Assembly (NCBI RefSeq): GCF_009494395.1 | Contig: NZ_VZCB01000001.1 | Span: 1-54,449 of the forward strand | Source: Segatella copri | GTDB lineage: Bacteria; Bacteroidota; Bacteroidia; Bacteroidales; Bacteroidaceae | Length of the DNA: 54,449 nucleotides | Reading direction: 5' to 3' | Shown: piece by piece, positions 24,130 to 33,241 of the stretch | Numbering within the stretch: position 1 is the first letter of the stretch | Layout: the number at the start of each line of letters is the position of its first letter | The notes under the pieces: generated by a model | Seen by the model: only the letters and a program-made list of their open reading frames with translations | Database searches by the model: none | Told to the model about the DNA's origin: nothing | Translations under genes and position numbers: made by a program

Positions 24130-27100
24130 CTATCTAGAGATGTTCTTCAGAAAATCAATCTCTACGATTCTCAATACTGGTTTGCCTTTCTTGATTCCTA
24201 TGAAATCGAGGGTGCTTGCCTTGCCGCCCGCCAGCTCCTTGGTGTCGCTGAGCTGGGTCTTGCTCTTGGCATCGCCCATCATCCTGATGGTGATATCCTT
24301 CGCCTTCACTGGCTTGTCAATCTTGATGTGAACATAGCCGAGGCAGGCGTAGGTGTAACCTTCCCAAACCTTCTTCTTGCCGGCAAAGATGGCGAGCGGA
24401 TACATCTTGTCTCTCCAGCCCGTAAGTTTCACGGTGATTTCGTCTACCTTCTCTTTCTTGGTAAACTGATAGGTAATCCAGGCATTCTCAGGCTTGCCAT
24501 CGCTCTTCCATTCTGTGGTCTCATCGTCATCGAAAGTTTTCTGGGCATCTTCCTGGTTTACGCCAGCCACGGCACCGGTGATATCAATGGTCTCCTTGAT
24601 ATCGGTATAGGATGGGGTAGATGGCGTTTCGCCACGAGAAAGGTCGCCCTTCAAGCTGAACTGAGGCAGGTAGTGCTCGATATCGACCTTCTCGGTCTTC
24701 AAGTCGATGCTTGCCACGCCCTTGATGCCATCAGCACCAGCACAGATTGTGATGTTTCCTGGGTTCACGGTACTGCGGATCAAGACTCTGTTCACACCGC
24801 ATTCTACTGGCAAATCAATCTTTCCGATGTAATTATCGAAGGTATTGTCGCTATCTGTTGAATCGAGAATATCAGCTGCCTTGCGGGCTGCCTTCTGCTC
24901 TGCAGTTTCGTTCTTATCTACCACGAGGCTCTGCTTCTTGGCTGCAAGTGCCTTTTTGGTTTCCTCGTTGGGAGTAGCCAATCCGCCAATCCATCCCATT
25001 TCGCCCTGATAATTGAAGTGGATGGTGCGGTTATCGAGCGGACAGCGTCTGCCCTGCTTATCTACCACCTCTACCTGGATGAGCGCCATGTCGGCACCAT
25101 CAGCCTTGAAACCTTCCGGATTCTGGATGCTGGTGAGCTTGATGTGATGAGGCTTGCCCGCAGTTTCGATGGCATAACGGCTTGTTTCTTTCTTGGTCTT
25201 AGCATCTTTTGATTTCTTATCAGACTTATCGTATGTATAAGCAACAGCTTCAATCTTTCCAGCCTCGAAAGGTACATTTTTCCAGGTGAAAAGCCACTGG
25301 TTGCTGCGTTCGCCCATGCCCAGACTCTTGCCGTTGACAAAGAGTTCTACCTCATCACCGGTACTAACCACATATTCTGTCTGCTTGATGGTGCCTGGCT
25401 TGTAGTTCCAATGTCCCACGATATAGGTGGCATCCTTTTCAGGAGATACCCAGCCGTTCCACATCACCTGATGAGCGAAGAAGGCATCCTTCGGAATGCG
25501 CATCGCATCGGTTACACCGCTCGAACGGTAGTTGGCCTCACCACGATGATGGGTGTTGGTATCTGAGAAGATGATCTTGGTACCGCCATCGCTTACTCGT
25601 TTTCCGGTGCCCGGCCGCTCCTGCCAGTATTCAAACCATCGCTCTACCATGCTTGCTGCAAAGGTATCCATGTTGTGGTTGTATTCGAAGGCAGGTTTGC
25701 CGCGATACAAGGGACCGTCGCCTTCCTTGTGGTAAGGATAGCTCTGTTCATCCCAGTATTTGCGCAAACCCTCGTCGCGATGATACTCCATCGACCACAT
25801 CGGATGCTTCTTGCTCTTGTTGATGTAAAGCATTTCGCCGCCGTATTCAGCCTCGTTGATGTTGAGCATCTCTCGGCTGCCGCTAGCTCTGCCGCCGTGA
25901 GGGTCGAATTCGTCGCGGATGGCTTTCATCTGCAACATGTGTTCGCGGCTCACACCCTTATTACCGCTTTCGTAGAAGATGATGCTAGGGTTGTTACGGT
26001 TGTAGATGATGGCTTCCTTCATCAGTTCCAGGCGCTGTTCCCATCTTCTGCCTTCCACGTCTCTTTCGGCATCACCGGCTGGCATTGCCTGAATCAAGCC
26101 CACTCGGTCGCAGCTCTCGATGTCCTGTTTCCAAGGGCAGACGTGCATCCAGCGAACCAGGTTGCCGCCCGATTCTACCATCAGTCTGTTACTGTAGTCG
26201 CTCAACCAGGCAGGAACGCTCATACCCACGCCAGGCCACTCGTTGGAGGTGCGCTGCGCATAGCCGTGCATCATGATGGCACGGTCGTTGAGATAGAACT
26301 TGCCTTCGCCAAACTGGGTTTTGCGGAAACCGGTCTTGGTCACAACGTCATCTATCTTACTGCCGTCATCCGCCTTCAATAGGGTCTTCACGGTGTAGAG
26401 ATAGCCATATCCCCAACTCCAGAAGTGAGCGTTGTTCAGGAGTCCGCTCACCTTCACGGTCTTGGTTTCGCCTGGCTTCAATGTGTATCTCTCGCCATCA
26501 AAATGGCCCACTTCCTTGCCGTCTGCATCCAGAATCTTGGCGAAGAAGCGGAAAGAGCGAGGCTTGGAATCCTCATTTCTTACCTGCGATTCAGCGTTCA
26601 CCGTTACCTTCTTTCCCGCAATATCATAGTTGTTGCCATAGATATAGATACCCGTGGTCTTGAGATTGTTGTAGAGTGGAAGGGTCTGATAGAGCTTGTC
26701 GGTGATGTGGAGGAACACATTCTTCGGAATACCGCCATAGTTGGCATTGAAGTTCTTGTCGTTCCACTGGAAACGCTGACCACTGGTACGCTCACGATAG
26801 CTCCAAGAGTTATCCACACGTACGGCGATGACGTTCTCACCTTTTATAATATAAGGTGTCAGGTCGAATCCGCTTGCCATCACACCATTCTCGGTATATC
26901 CCACTTTCTTACCATTGAGCCAGATGTCGGCACCGAAACGCACGCCTTCGAACTCGATGAAATACTTGCGGTCGCCCGTTTCCTGGATATAGAAGTGCTT
27001 GCGATACCACATGATGGTGTCGCTGAGTTGTTCGATGGAAACCTTGAACGCTTCTTTCTCGTTGAAGGCACGAGGCAGCGTAATCTGTTTCCAACCGGCA

Positions 27101-27246
27101 TCCTTGTAGTTTGCCTGTTCTGCTCCCTGGAAGTCGCCCACCTTGAGCAACCATCCCCCATTAAAATTGAGCTTTGTCCTTTCTACTGCATACATCTGGC
27201 AGAGCGAGATGAAAGCGAGTAGAAGCAGAAATAGTCTTTTTCTCAT
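24130..27246 (-). CDS. GH2-like glycoside hydrolase with altered acid/base residue
   Basis: A 1038-residue secreted protein (signal peptide MRKRLFLLLLAFISLCQMYA). Residues about 25-185 are the GH2 sugar-binding domain (WYRKHFYI, FEGVRFGADIWLNGKKVG), 190-310 the immunoglobulin-like domain, 310-640 the barrel, followed by further beta domains; the end (about 870-1000) looks like a discoidin/F5-8-type carbohydrate-binding module (ITGAVAGVNQEDAQKTFDDDETTEWKSDG). The nucleophile block PMWSMEY keeps Glu487. The acid/base block, normally ending in Asn-Glu, reads NPSIIFYESGNKG: Lys430 sits where Glu is expected and Glu426 is four residues earlier. It may be a divergent beta-galactosidase/glucuronidase group with a different acid. 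It has its own promoter and terminator. Confidence 0.85.
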   Translation of the reverse strand: MRKRLFLLLLAFISLCQMYAVERTKLNFNGGWLLKVGDFQGAEQANYKDAGWKQITLPRAFNEKEAFKVSIEQLSDTIMWYRKHFYIQETGDRKYFIEFEGVRFGADIWLNGKKVGYTENGVMASGFDLTPYIIKGENVIAVRVDNSWSYRERTSGQRFQWNDKNFNANYGGIPKNVFLHITDKLYQTLPLYNNLKTTGIYIYGNNYDIAGKKVTVNAESQVRNEDSKPRSFRFFAKILDADGKEVGHFDGERYTLKPGETKTVKVSGLLNNAHFWSWGYGYLYTVKTLLKADDGSKIDDVVTKTGFRKTQFGEGKFYLNDRAIMMHGYAQRTSNEWPGVGMSVPAWLSDYSNRLMVESGGNLVRWMHVCPWKQDIESCDRVGLIQAMPAGDAERDVEGRRWEQRLELMKEAIIYNRNNPSIIFYESGNKGVSREHMLQMKAIRDEFDPHGGRASGSREMLNINEAEYGGEMLYINKSKKHPMWSMEYHRDEGLRKYWDEQSYPYHKEGDGPLYRGKPAFEYNHNMDTFAASMVERWFEYWQERPGTGKRVSDGGTKIIFSDTNTHHRGEANYRSSGVTDAMRIPKDAFFAHQVMWNGWVSPEKDATYIVGHWNYKPGTIKQTEYVVSTGDEVELFVNGKSLGMGERSNQWLFTWKNVPFEAGKIEAVAYTYDKSDKKSKDAKTKKETSRYAIETAGKPHHIKLTSIQNPEGFKADGADMALIQVEVVDKQGRRCPLDNRTIHFNYQGEMGWIGGLATPNEETKKALAAKKQSLVVDKNETAEQKAARKAADILDSTDSDNTFDNYIGKIDLPVECGVNRVLIRSTVNPGNITICAGADGIKGVASIDLKTEKVDIEHYLPQFSLKGDLSRGETPSTPSYTDIKETIDITGAVAGVNQEDAQKTFDDDETTEWKSDGKPENAWITYQFTKKEKVDEITVKLTGWRDKMYPLAIFAGKKKVWEGYTYACLGYVHIKIDKPVKAKDITIRMMGDAKSKTQLSDTKELAGGKASTLDFIGIKKGKPVLRIVEIDFLKNISR

Positions 27247-27295
27247 TCTGATTTTGTTTTGATTGTTTTGTTGCGTTATTATTCTGATTTTGTTG

Positions 27296-27303
27296 CAAAG
27301 TTA
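27296..27303 (-). promoter_or_regulatory. -7 box of the GH2-like gene
   Basis: TAACTTTG on the minus strand about 50 bases before the GH2 start; no clear -33 element. Confidence 0.45.
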
Positions 27304-27462
27304 CGAAAAGAATGTATATTTCTTATGGATTTTTGTACGATTTCATGTTCTTTTGTTCGAGTTTCTACTATTTCCGTTTTATAAAATTGAAAGTGTCTAC
27401 TGAAATCAGAAAAACAGAAAATGTTATGCCAAATGTCATAGCTTAAATATCAAAAGAATAGG

Positions 27463-27491
27463 TTGGGTATGGGGCGAAATGAGTATTTTTG
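27463..27491 (+). promoter_or_regulatory. Promoter of rhaD
   Basis: TTG at 27463-27465, 18-base spacer, TATTTTTG at 27484-27491. Transcription near 27498 fixes the rhaD start at the ATG at 27529 and rules out the upstream in-frame TTG. Confidence 0.6.
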
Positions 27492-27528
27492 CAGCAGAAA
27501 TTTTAAACAAGCTAATAACAAGAATAAT

Positions 27529-28338
27529 ATGAATAGTGTTTTAGAAGGTCGTCCTGCCTTGAAAAAGGAGGTCGAGAAGATTGCAGAAGTTGCCGGATAC
27601 CTCTGGCAGAATGGTTGGGCTGAGCGTAATGGTGGTAATATCACCGTAAACGTAACAGACTTGGTTGATGACGAGATCAAGGCTTTGCCAGCTATCAGCG
27701 AAGTGAAGCAGATTGGTACAGCTTTGCCTGCATTGAAGGGCTGCTACTTCTTCTGCAAGGGTACAGGCAAGCGTATGCGCGACTTGGCTCGCTGGCCTAT
27801 GGAGAACGGTTCTATCATCCGTATCCTCGACGATTGCGCCAGCTATGTCATCATCGCCGATAATCCTGTGATGCCAACCTCAGAGTTGCCTAGTCACCTG
27901 AGCGTTCATGCCCGTCTCATCGAGAAGGGTTCCAACTATAAGGCTACCGTTCATACTCACCCTATCGAGCTTATCGCTATGAGCCACAACAAGAAGTTCA
28001 TGGGCAAGGACGTTTTGAGCAACCTGCTCTGGAGCATGATTCCAGAGACCAAGGCTTTCTGTCCGCTCGGTCTGGGCATTGTTCCTTATCAGTTGCCTGG
28101 CAGCTTGAAGCTGGCTGAGGAGACTTTGAAGGAGCTGGAGAATTACGATGTAGTGATGTGGGAGAAGCACGGTGTCTTTGCCAAGGGCCTGGACGTGATG
28201 GATGCCTTCGACCAGATTGACGTGCTCTCTAAGAGTGCTAAGATCTATATCGATTCAAAATGCATGGGATTCGAGCCTGATGGCATGAGCCAGGAAGAGA
28301 TGGCTGAGATGACCAAGGCTTTTAATTTGCCAAGATAA
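27529..28338 (+). CDS. rhaD: L-rhamnulose-1-phosphate aldolase
   Basis: A 269-residue class II (zinc) aldolase that splits L-rhamnulose 1-phosphate into dihydroxyacetone phosphate and L-lactaldehyde in the cytosol. Diagnostic features: AERNGGNITVNV near the start, the phosphate-binding and Zn region with HTHPIELIAMSHN, and MWEKHGVFAKG near the end with the third Zn His. It matches RhaD in length (E. coli 274 residues). It is on the strand opposite to the other rha genes and converges with rhaM, the two sharing a terminator. In B. thetaiotaomicron the aldolase gene lies in the same operon as kinase, isomerase and permease, so this split arrangement differs. Confidence 0.93.
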   Translation: MNSVLEGRPALKKEVEKIAEVAGYLWQNGWAERNGGNITVNVTDLVDDEIKALPAISEVKQIGTALPALKGCYFFCKGTGKRMRDLARWPMENGSIIRILDDCASYVIIADNPVMPTSELPSHLSVHARLIEKGSNYKATVHTHPIELIAMSHNKKFMGKDVLSNLLWSMIPETKAFCPLGLGIVPYQLPGSLKLAEETLKELENYDVVMWEKHGVFAKGLDVMDAFDQIDVLSKSAKIYIDSKCMGFEPDGMSQEEMAEMTKAFNLPR

Positions 28339-28531
28339 AATATAGGTTAGTTCATCAGATACATAAAGAATGTCAGATATTGATTCAATATCTGATATTC
28401 TATGAATAGTAGATATAGTGTTGTTGGTAATATTTTGATATAAATAGGTTTACTGAATATACATTTTATAGGTAATAGGTTTATTAGGTTTTAGTGTTAT
28501 TAGGTAAAAGTTTTTGGGTTTAGTGAAACAA

Positions 28532-28567
28532 AGCCCCCGAACATCGTGAGATGCTCGGGGGCTTTTT
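28532..28567. terminator. Bidirectional terminator between rhaD and rhaM
   Basis: AGCCCCCGAACATC (28532-28545) pairs with GATGCTCGGGGGCT (28550-28563), one mismatch, loop GTGA, A-run before and T-run after, so it can stop transcription from both sides. The remainder of 28339-28596 is A/T-rich and shows nothing else. Confidence 0.88.
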
Positions 28568-28596
28568 CTGTTTCTAAGTTAACTAAATTCTTTATA

Positions 28597-28914
28597 TCAA
28601 TCCATGTGGAAAAGTTCTTCCAGCGGAATGCTGACGGGCGAATTATCAGGATTCACCTCCATGATGTCTGCCATCATATCCCACCATTTCTGGGTGATAG
28701 GATCCACGTTGGTGGTGTCCTGGCTGTTGGTATCGCTATCGCATTTCTGAACGGCAAAGAGCAGGTTGGTGTCCTTGTCCCAGAAGATGCTGTAGTCGCT
28801 CACACCCTGGTCCTTGATCATCTGTTTCAACTCAGGCCAAATCGCAGCATGGCGCTTGGCATATTCCTTTTCGCATCCCTTCTTGAGATACATCTTAAAT
28901 GCAAATCTTTTCAT
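28597..28914 (-). CDS. rhaM: L-rhamnose mutarotase
   Basis: A 105-residue cytosolic protein matching RhaM throughout: KRFAFKMYLKKGCEKEYAKRHAAIWPEL with the conserved active-site His, YSIFWDKDTNLLFAVQ, and KWWDMMADIMEVNPDNSP. It interconverts alpha- and beta-L-rhamnopyranose, providing the anomer used by the isomerase. It is the last gene of the minus-strand unit rhaB-rhaA-rhaT-rhaM and ends at the shared terminator. The gap to rhaT (134 bases) carries tandem and inverted repeats. Confidence 0.93.
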   Translation of the reverse strand: MKRFAFKMYLKKGCEKEYAKRHAAIWPELKQMIKDQGVSDYSIFWDKDTNLLFAVQKCDSDTNSQDTTNVDPITQKWWDMMADIMEVNPDNSPVSIPLEELFHMD

Positions 28915-28935
28915 TTTACTTTGAACTTTTTTTCC

Positions 28936-28973
28936 TTTGAACTTTGAGCTTTGAACTTTGAGCTTTGAACTTT
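28936..28973. repeat. 14-bp tandem repeat in the rhaT-rhaM gap
   Basis: TTTGAACTTTGAGC occurs at 28936-28949 and 28950-28963, then a partial copy to 28973. The end of the array, GAACTTTATGAT (28967-28978), is perfectly complementary to ATCATAAAGTTC (29019-29030), so a hairpin with a 40-base loop can form. Confidence 0.85.
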
Positions 28974-29048
28974 ATGATATGCCTTATTTTTGAAGATAAG
29001 TTTTGTACAGATAAAGTAATCATAAAGTTCCAAGTTCCAAGTTCAATG

Positions 29049-30080
29049 TTAAACTAGCTGTGGCAGGAAGCTTGAGATAATCAAGACTATGATGCCAACG
29101 ATTAATACGCCGATGGTCTTTTTAGAGCAGCCTTTCCATTCCTTCAGGATGATGCCCCATACATTCGAGAACACCACGTTGAGTGCCATCAGGATGCAGA
29201 AAGACAGGGTCATGAGGGTAGGGGATTCGGTGAGGAAACCCTTTCCTAAGGACAAGCCGAAGAACTGACTGTACCACAAGGCTCCCGCCAGGGCACAATA
29301 TAGGATGTTGTTGCTCCAAACCTCCTCGTTCTTATAGTCGCTCCAAGTATGATTCTTGGTGTTCTGATAGAAACAGTAGATGGCGTTGGTGATGAAACCA
29401 CCCACGGTTACGAGGAAGGTGGCAGGCAGGGTCTTGAACATATCCGGAGTGAAGGTGCCGAAGTGGATATCCTCTCCGAAGGCAAGACCCACATTGAAGC
29501 ATCCGCTCATGAAACCAGCCAGCAGGGCGATAGCGAGACCCTTAGGGAAGTTGAAGTCCTTCACAGCCGCCTTCTTCTCTTCTTCAGAGAGAGAGGAAGC
29601 CTTCATGCTTCCAGCTACACCGATGATGGCGATACCGAGAAGGGTGACTACCACACCGAGGATGACGCTGAAGGTGAGCGATGAGAGGGCATCCAGCTCG
29701 GGGAAGAAGATGTTGAGCAGCACCGGACCCATGATGGTTCCGAGACCTGCACAGGTTCCCAGGGCGATGCTCTGACCCAAAGCTACTCCCAGATAGCGCA
29801 TGGAAAGGCCGAAGGTCAGTCCGCCTACGCCCCAGAGTACACCGAAGAGCATGGTCATCGCTACATTGAAGCCATAACCGTCGAATAATTCAAAGAAAGA
29901 ATGTCCGCTAGGAACAGCGAGCATAGCGCCTAAAAAAGGCAAAATAAGCCATGCGAACACACCCTGAACTACCCAGTATGATTCCCAACTCCAATCTTTG
30001 ATCTTGTTGATAGGGACGTAACAGCTGGACTGGCAGAATGCGCCGATGGCTATGATTAAAAGTCCTATTAATATTTCCAT
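29049..30080 (-). CDS. rhaT: L-rhamnose/H+ symporter
   Basis: A 343-residue inner-membrane protein with about ten hydrophobic segments and strong similarity to RhaT: the N-terminal segment GAFCQSSCYVPINKIKDWSWESYW, GVLWGVGGLTFGLSMRYLGVALGQS and the Trp-rich KNHTWSDYKNEEVWSNNILYCALAGALWYSQFFGL are family blocks. E. coli RhaT is 344 residues. It carries rhamnose released in the periplasm by GH106 into the cytosol, coupled to protons. It is third in the rhaBATM unit; a long inverted repeat fills the 105 bases between it and rhaA. Confidence 0.93.
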   Translation of the reverse strand: MEILIGLLIIAIGAFCQSSCYVPINKIKDWSWESYWVVQGVFAWLILPFLGAMLAVPSGHSFFELFDGYGFNVAMTMLFGVLWGVGGLTFGLSMRYLGVALGQSIALGTCAGLGTIMGPVLLNIFFPELDALSSLTFSVILGVVVTLLGIAIIGVAGSMKASSLSEEEKKAAVKDFNFPKGLAIALLAGFMSGCFNVGLAFGEDIHFGTFTPDMFKTLPATFLVTVGGFITNAIYCFYQNTKNHTWSDYKNEEVWSNNILYCALAGALWYSQFFGLSLGKGFLTESPTLMTLSFCILMALNVVFSNVWGIILKEWKGCSKKTIGVLIVGIIVLIISSFLPQLV

Positions 30081-30093
30081 AATTGTATAATTA

Positions 30094-30185
30094 GAGTGAA
30101 GAGTGAAGAACGAAGAGTGAAGAATTCATGTGCTTTTTAGCCATAAGACTATTGAATTCTTCGTTCTTCACTCTTCGTTCTTCAC
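30094..30185. repeat. Long imperfect inverted repeat between rhaA and rhaT
   Basis: The left arm (30094-30128) is made of GAGTGAAGAACGAAGA-type heptamers ending in GAATTCA. The right arm (30153-30185) starts TGAATTC and repeats the complement (TTCGTTCTTCACTCTTCG). Arms can pair in more than one register over about 25 bases around a 24-base loop. Confidence 0.8.
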
Positions 30186-31439
30186 TTACTTGCGGCTAGC
30201 AAGTACCTCTGCTTCATACTTCTCGATGTCAGCGATATACTCTTCGCCAACAGGGATGTTGTTCTTCAGGTTGAAGTAATCATATACAGCACCGAATGGC
30301 AATGTCTTCTCTTCCTCGAGGAGAGCCAGGCGCTGGAAGAGCTTGCCCTCGTCCTCGTACTTGCGGAGGGTATCCAATGGCTCAAGGAATGCCTGCAACA
30401 ATGACTTCTGGGCTGCACGGACACCGATGATGTAAGCACCGATACGGTTGATGGAACCGTCGAAGTAGTCGAGACCGATGTGAGCACGGTCGAGTGCGTT
30501 GGCACGAACCAGCTCTGAGAAGAGGTTGCGTGTATTGTCGTCGAAGAGAGTTACGTGGTCTGAATCCCAGTGCATTGGACGGGATACGTGGAGCATCAGC
30601 TCAGGAACGAAGAGCAGGAGTGCAGAAACTGCATCTGATACGTTCTCTGTTGGCTCGTAGTGACCTGTATCGAGGGTGTACATCACGTTGTTCTTAGCGC
30701 AGTAGCCAGCGTAGAAGTCGTGAGAACCTACGGTGTAAGCCTCCAAGCCGATACCGAAGAGCTTAGCCTCGAGGCAAGACTTCATGTCTGGCAATTCCTC
30801 TGCCAGGATCTCATCGAGAGAGTTCTTCAGGATCTCGCGATAGCGGCCCTTCTCTACGGTGATATCCTTGGAACCATCGTGTACCCAGATGTTCATGATA
30901 CATGGGTCGTTCTGGAACTTACCCATGGCGTCTGCGATACGGCGGCAACGCTTGGTGTGCTCAATCCAGAACTCGCGGATAGCTGGGTCAGGATTTGACA
31001 ATGTGAGGCTTCCACTCAATGGGTGAGAGAAAGAAGTTGAGTTGAAGTCGAGCTTCATGTTCTGTTCCTTAGCCCACTGCATCCAGCCTGTAAACTGGTC
31101 AACGGTAACTTCGTTGCGGTCGATCTGCTTGCCGCCGAACTCACCGTAAATCTCGTGGAGATTGAGACGGAAAGTACCAGCGAGGAGAGAGTTCACCTTC
31201 TCGATGTCCTGACGGAGCTCGTCGATGTTGCGAGCCTTGCCTGGATAGTTACCTGTACTCTGGATACCGCCAGAAGCAGCCTCGCCACGTTCGAAGCCAA
31301 CCACGTCGTCAGCCTGCCAGCAATGCAGAGAGATTGGAGTCTTCTCCAAAGTCTCAATAGCCTTGTCAGTATTTACACCTAGAGCAGCATAGCGCTCCTT
31401 TGCAATCTCGTAATTCTTTAAAATCAAATCTGCTTTCAT
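30186..31439 (-). CDS. rhaA: L-rhamnose isomerase
   Basis: A 417-residue cytosolic enzyme converting L-rhamnose to L-rhamnulose, second in the pathway after RhaM. It is recognisable from the start (ISLHCWQADDVVGFE), NEVTVDQFTGWMQWAKEQ, FWIEHTKRCRRIADAMG and the metal-binding strand LMLHVSRPMHWDSDHV; length is as in E. coli RhaA (419). In B. thetaiotaomicron the equivalent gene is called rhaI. Located between rhaB and rhaT. A repeat (31484-31590) fills the gap to rhaB. Confidence 0.94.
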   Translation of the reverse strand: MKADLILKNYEIAKERYAALGVNTDKAIETLEKTPISLHCWQADDVVGFERGEAASGGIQSTGNYPGKARNIDELRQDIEKVNSLLAGTFRLNLHEIYGEFGGKQIDRNEVTVDQFTGWMQWAKEQNMKLDFNSTSFSHPLSGSLTLSNPDPAIREFWIEHTKRCRRIADAMGKFQNDPCIMNIWVHDGSKDITVEKGRYREILKNSLDEILAEELPDMKSCLEAKLFGIGLEAYTVGSHDFYAGYCAKNNVMYTLDTGHYEPTENVSDAVSALLLFVPELMLHVSRPMHWDSDHVTLFDDNTRNLFSELVRANALDRAHIGLDYFDGSINRIGAYIIGVRAAQKSLLQAFLEPLDTLRKYEDEGKLFQRLALLEEEKTLPFGAVYDYFNLKNNIPVGEEYIADIEKYEAEVLASRK

Positions 31440-31483
31440 TGTTTTTATGTATTTTGTTTGTTGTTTTTTTTTTGCTTATGACT

Positions 31484-31590
31484 GGGGGGACCAGCGATGG
31501 AATCGCTGGGAACGGAGGCGACCAAGGGGGGAAGGTTCTTTTTTCCTTTTTGCCCTTTTACCCTTTTACCTTTTTACCCTTTTATCTTTA
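31484..31590 (-). repeat. Dispersed repeat, copy B, between rhaB and rhaA
   Basis: Same build as copy A at 18010-18138: G-run, palindrome CCAGCGATGGAATCGCTGG (31491-31509), GGAACGG stretch, then CTTTTACCC repeats running into the rhaB 3' end. It lies in the same orientation relative to minus-strand transcription as copy A. Confidence 0.8.
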
Positions 31591-33073
31591 AAAACTTCTC
31601 GTATGCCTCATCCCATGCTTCCTTGTTCTTTGGCTCGAATTTCTTGAGCTCAAGCGAGTTGGCGATGATCTGACGCATTTCCCAGATGTCCTTGACCAAG
31701 CCTGATGCCTTCGCCTGGAGCATGATGTTGCCGATGGCTGTGCCTTCCTGAGGACCCGCCAATACGGTGACACCGCAGCTGTCGGCAGTGAACTGGTTGA
31801 GATATTGGTTGAGCGAACCGCCACCGATGATGTGGAGCACGTTGAGGTCGAAGTCGGCAAAATCCTTCAGCCAGGTGAAAATCTGACGATAACGGAGCGC
31901 AAGACTCTCGAAGATGCAACGGCAGAATTCGCCATAGTTCTGAGGAACGTGCTGTCCTGTCTTTTCGCAATACTGCCTGATAGCCTCTACCATGCTCGAT
32001 GGGTTGGCAAAGCAGGCATCGTCCGGGTTGATGATGCTCTGGAAGGCAGGCTGCTTCATCGCTTCCGCAATCAGCTCTGCATGTCCCAGACTCTTCATAT
32101 CCTTCTGGCTGGCAGCTGCTTCGTCCTTCCATTCCTTGCGGCAGCGCTCGTAAATCCACATACCGCAGATGTTCTTCAGGAATCGGGTAGTGCCCTCGAT
32201 GCCGCCTTCGTTGGTGAAGTTGAGTTCATAACTTTTCTCGTTGATGATGGCATTCTTGGTCTCGATACCCATCAGACTCCAGGTACCGGAGCTCAGATAG
32301 GCAAACTCCTCGTTCTTGGCAGGAACGGCAGCAACGGCACTGGCTGTATCGTGACCCGCTACGGCGATGACAGGAACGGCATTCAAGCCCGTCATCTTCT
32401 GCACCTCTTCGGTCAGCGTACCGATGATGGAAGCAGGGTTGGTCATCTTGCCAAACTGCTCTCTCTTCAGTCCGAGACTCTCCACGAGATCGTTGTCCAG
32501 GTCGCCCGTCATCGGGTTGAGAATCTGGGAAGTAGATGCCACGGTATATTCGCAGATAGCGTTGCCAGTGAGCATATAGCTCAGCGCATCAGGGATAAAG
32601 AGAATCTTGTCTGCATTCTCCAAAGCCACGTTTCCCGCCTTTCTCATGGCGTATATCTGGAAGAGCGAGTTGAAGTTCATGAATTGGATTCCGGTCTTCT
32701 CGTATACCTTTTCCTTGCTGATTTTCTCGTCGAAGTATTTCTCCATCATGCCGAAGGTATGAGGGTCGCGGTAGGCGAGAGGATTGCGGAGGATATCCCC
32801 GTTTTTGTCCACATATACGAAGTCACATCCCCAGGTATCGATACCGATGCTTTCGATATGGATGCCGCGCTGCGCCACGAGTTTCAATCCGGCGATAATC
32901 TCATAGAAGAGGGCGAAGATGTCCCAATAGAAGTGATTGCCGGTCTCGATGAGTCGGTTGTCGAAGCGGGTGAGTTCTTCCAGTTCGAACTTGCCCTCAG
33001 CCAGACTTCCCAGGATGGTTCTGCCACTGGTAGCACCCAGGTCTACGGCAAAGAAGTATTTCTTCTGTTCCAT
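31574..33073 (-). CDS. rhaB: Rhamnulokinase
   Basis: A 499-residue FGGY-family sugar kinase that phosphorylates L-rhamnulose at O1. N-terminal ATPase block DLGATSGRTILG, then GIDTWGCDFVYVD, the SSGTWSLMGIETK strand (second phosphate loop) and the adenosine block HIIGGGSLNQYLNQFTADSCGVTVLAGPQEGTAIGN near the end are all intact. E. coli RhaB has 489 residues. It is the first gene of the rhaB-rhaA-rhaT-rhaM unit with a -7 box about 45 bases upstream. The AraC-type regulator gene follows upstream on the same strand after a 318-base gap. Confidence 0.94.
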   Translation of the reverse strand: MEQKKYFFAVDLGATSGRTILGSLAEGKFELEELTRFDNRLIETGNHFYWDIFALFYEIIAGLKLVAQRGIHIESIGIDTWGCDFVYVDKNGDILRNPLAYRDPHTFGMMEKYFDEKISKEKVYEKTGIQFMNFNSLFQIYAMRKAGNVALENADKILFIPDALSYMLTGNAICEYTVASTSQILNPMTGDLDNDLVESLGLKREQFGKMTNPASIIGTLTEEVQKMTGLNAVPVIAVAGHDTASAVAAVPAKNEEFAYLSSGTWSLMGIETKNAIINEKSYELNFTNEGGIEGTTRFLKNICGMWIYERCRKEWKDEAAASQKDMKSLGHAELIAEAMKQPAFQSIINPDDACFANPSSMVEAIRQYCEKTGQHVPQNYGEFCRCIFESLALRYRQIFTWLKDFADFDLNVLHIIGGGSLNQYLNQFTADSCGVTVLAGPQEGTAIGNIMLQAKASGLVKDIWEMRQIIANSLELKKFEPKNKEAWDEAYEKFLKIKG

Positions 33074-33116
33074 TTTTATAGCGTGTATTTTAAGTTATTG
33101 TTATTTGTTTACGGTT

Positions 33117-33124
33117 GCAAAGAT
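33117..33124 (-). promoter_or_regulatory. -7 box of the rhaB operon
   Basis: TATCTTTG on the minus strand, about 45 bases before the rhaB ATG. The TTG at 33146-33148 is 21 bases upstream, a slightly long spacing, which fits an activator-dependent promoter. Confidence 0.5.
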
Positions 33125-33241
33125 AGGATGAAAACGCAAGAAGGAACAATAGAAAATGATATTAGAGCCTAGTTTTTTGGCGTCTGGTCAAGAATCTAAA
33201 AGAAATATCAAAAATTAAAGTTTTTGGGTGGAGCAGTTTTT

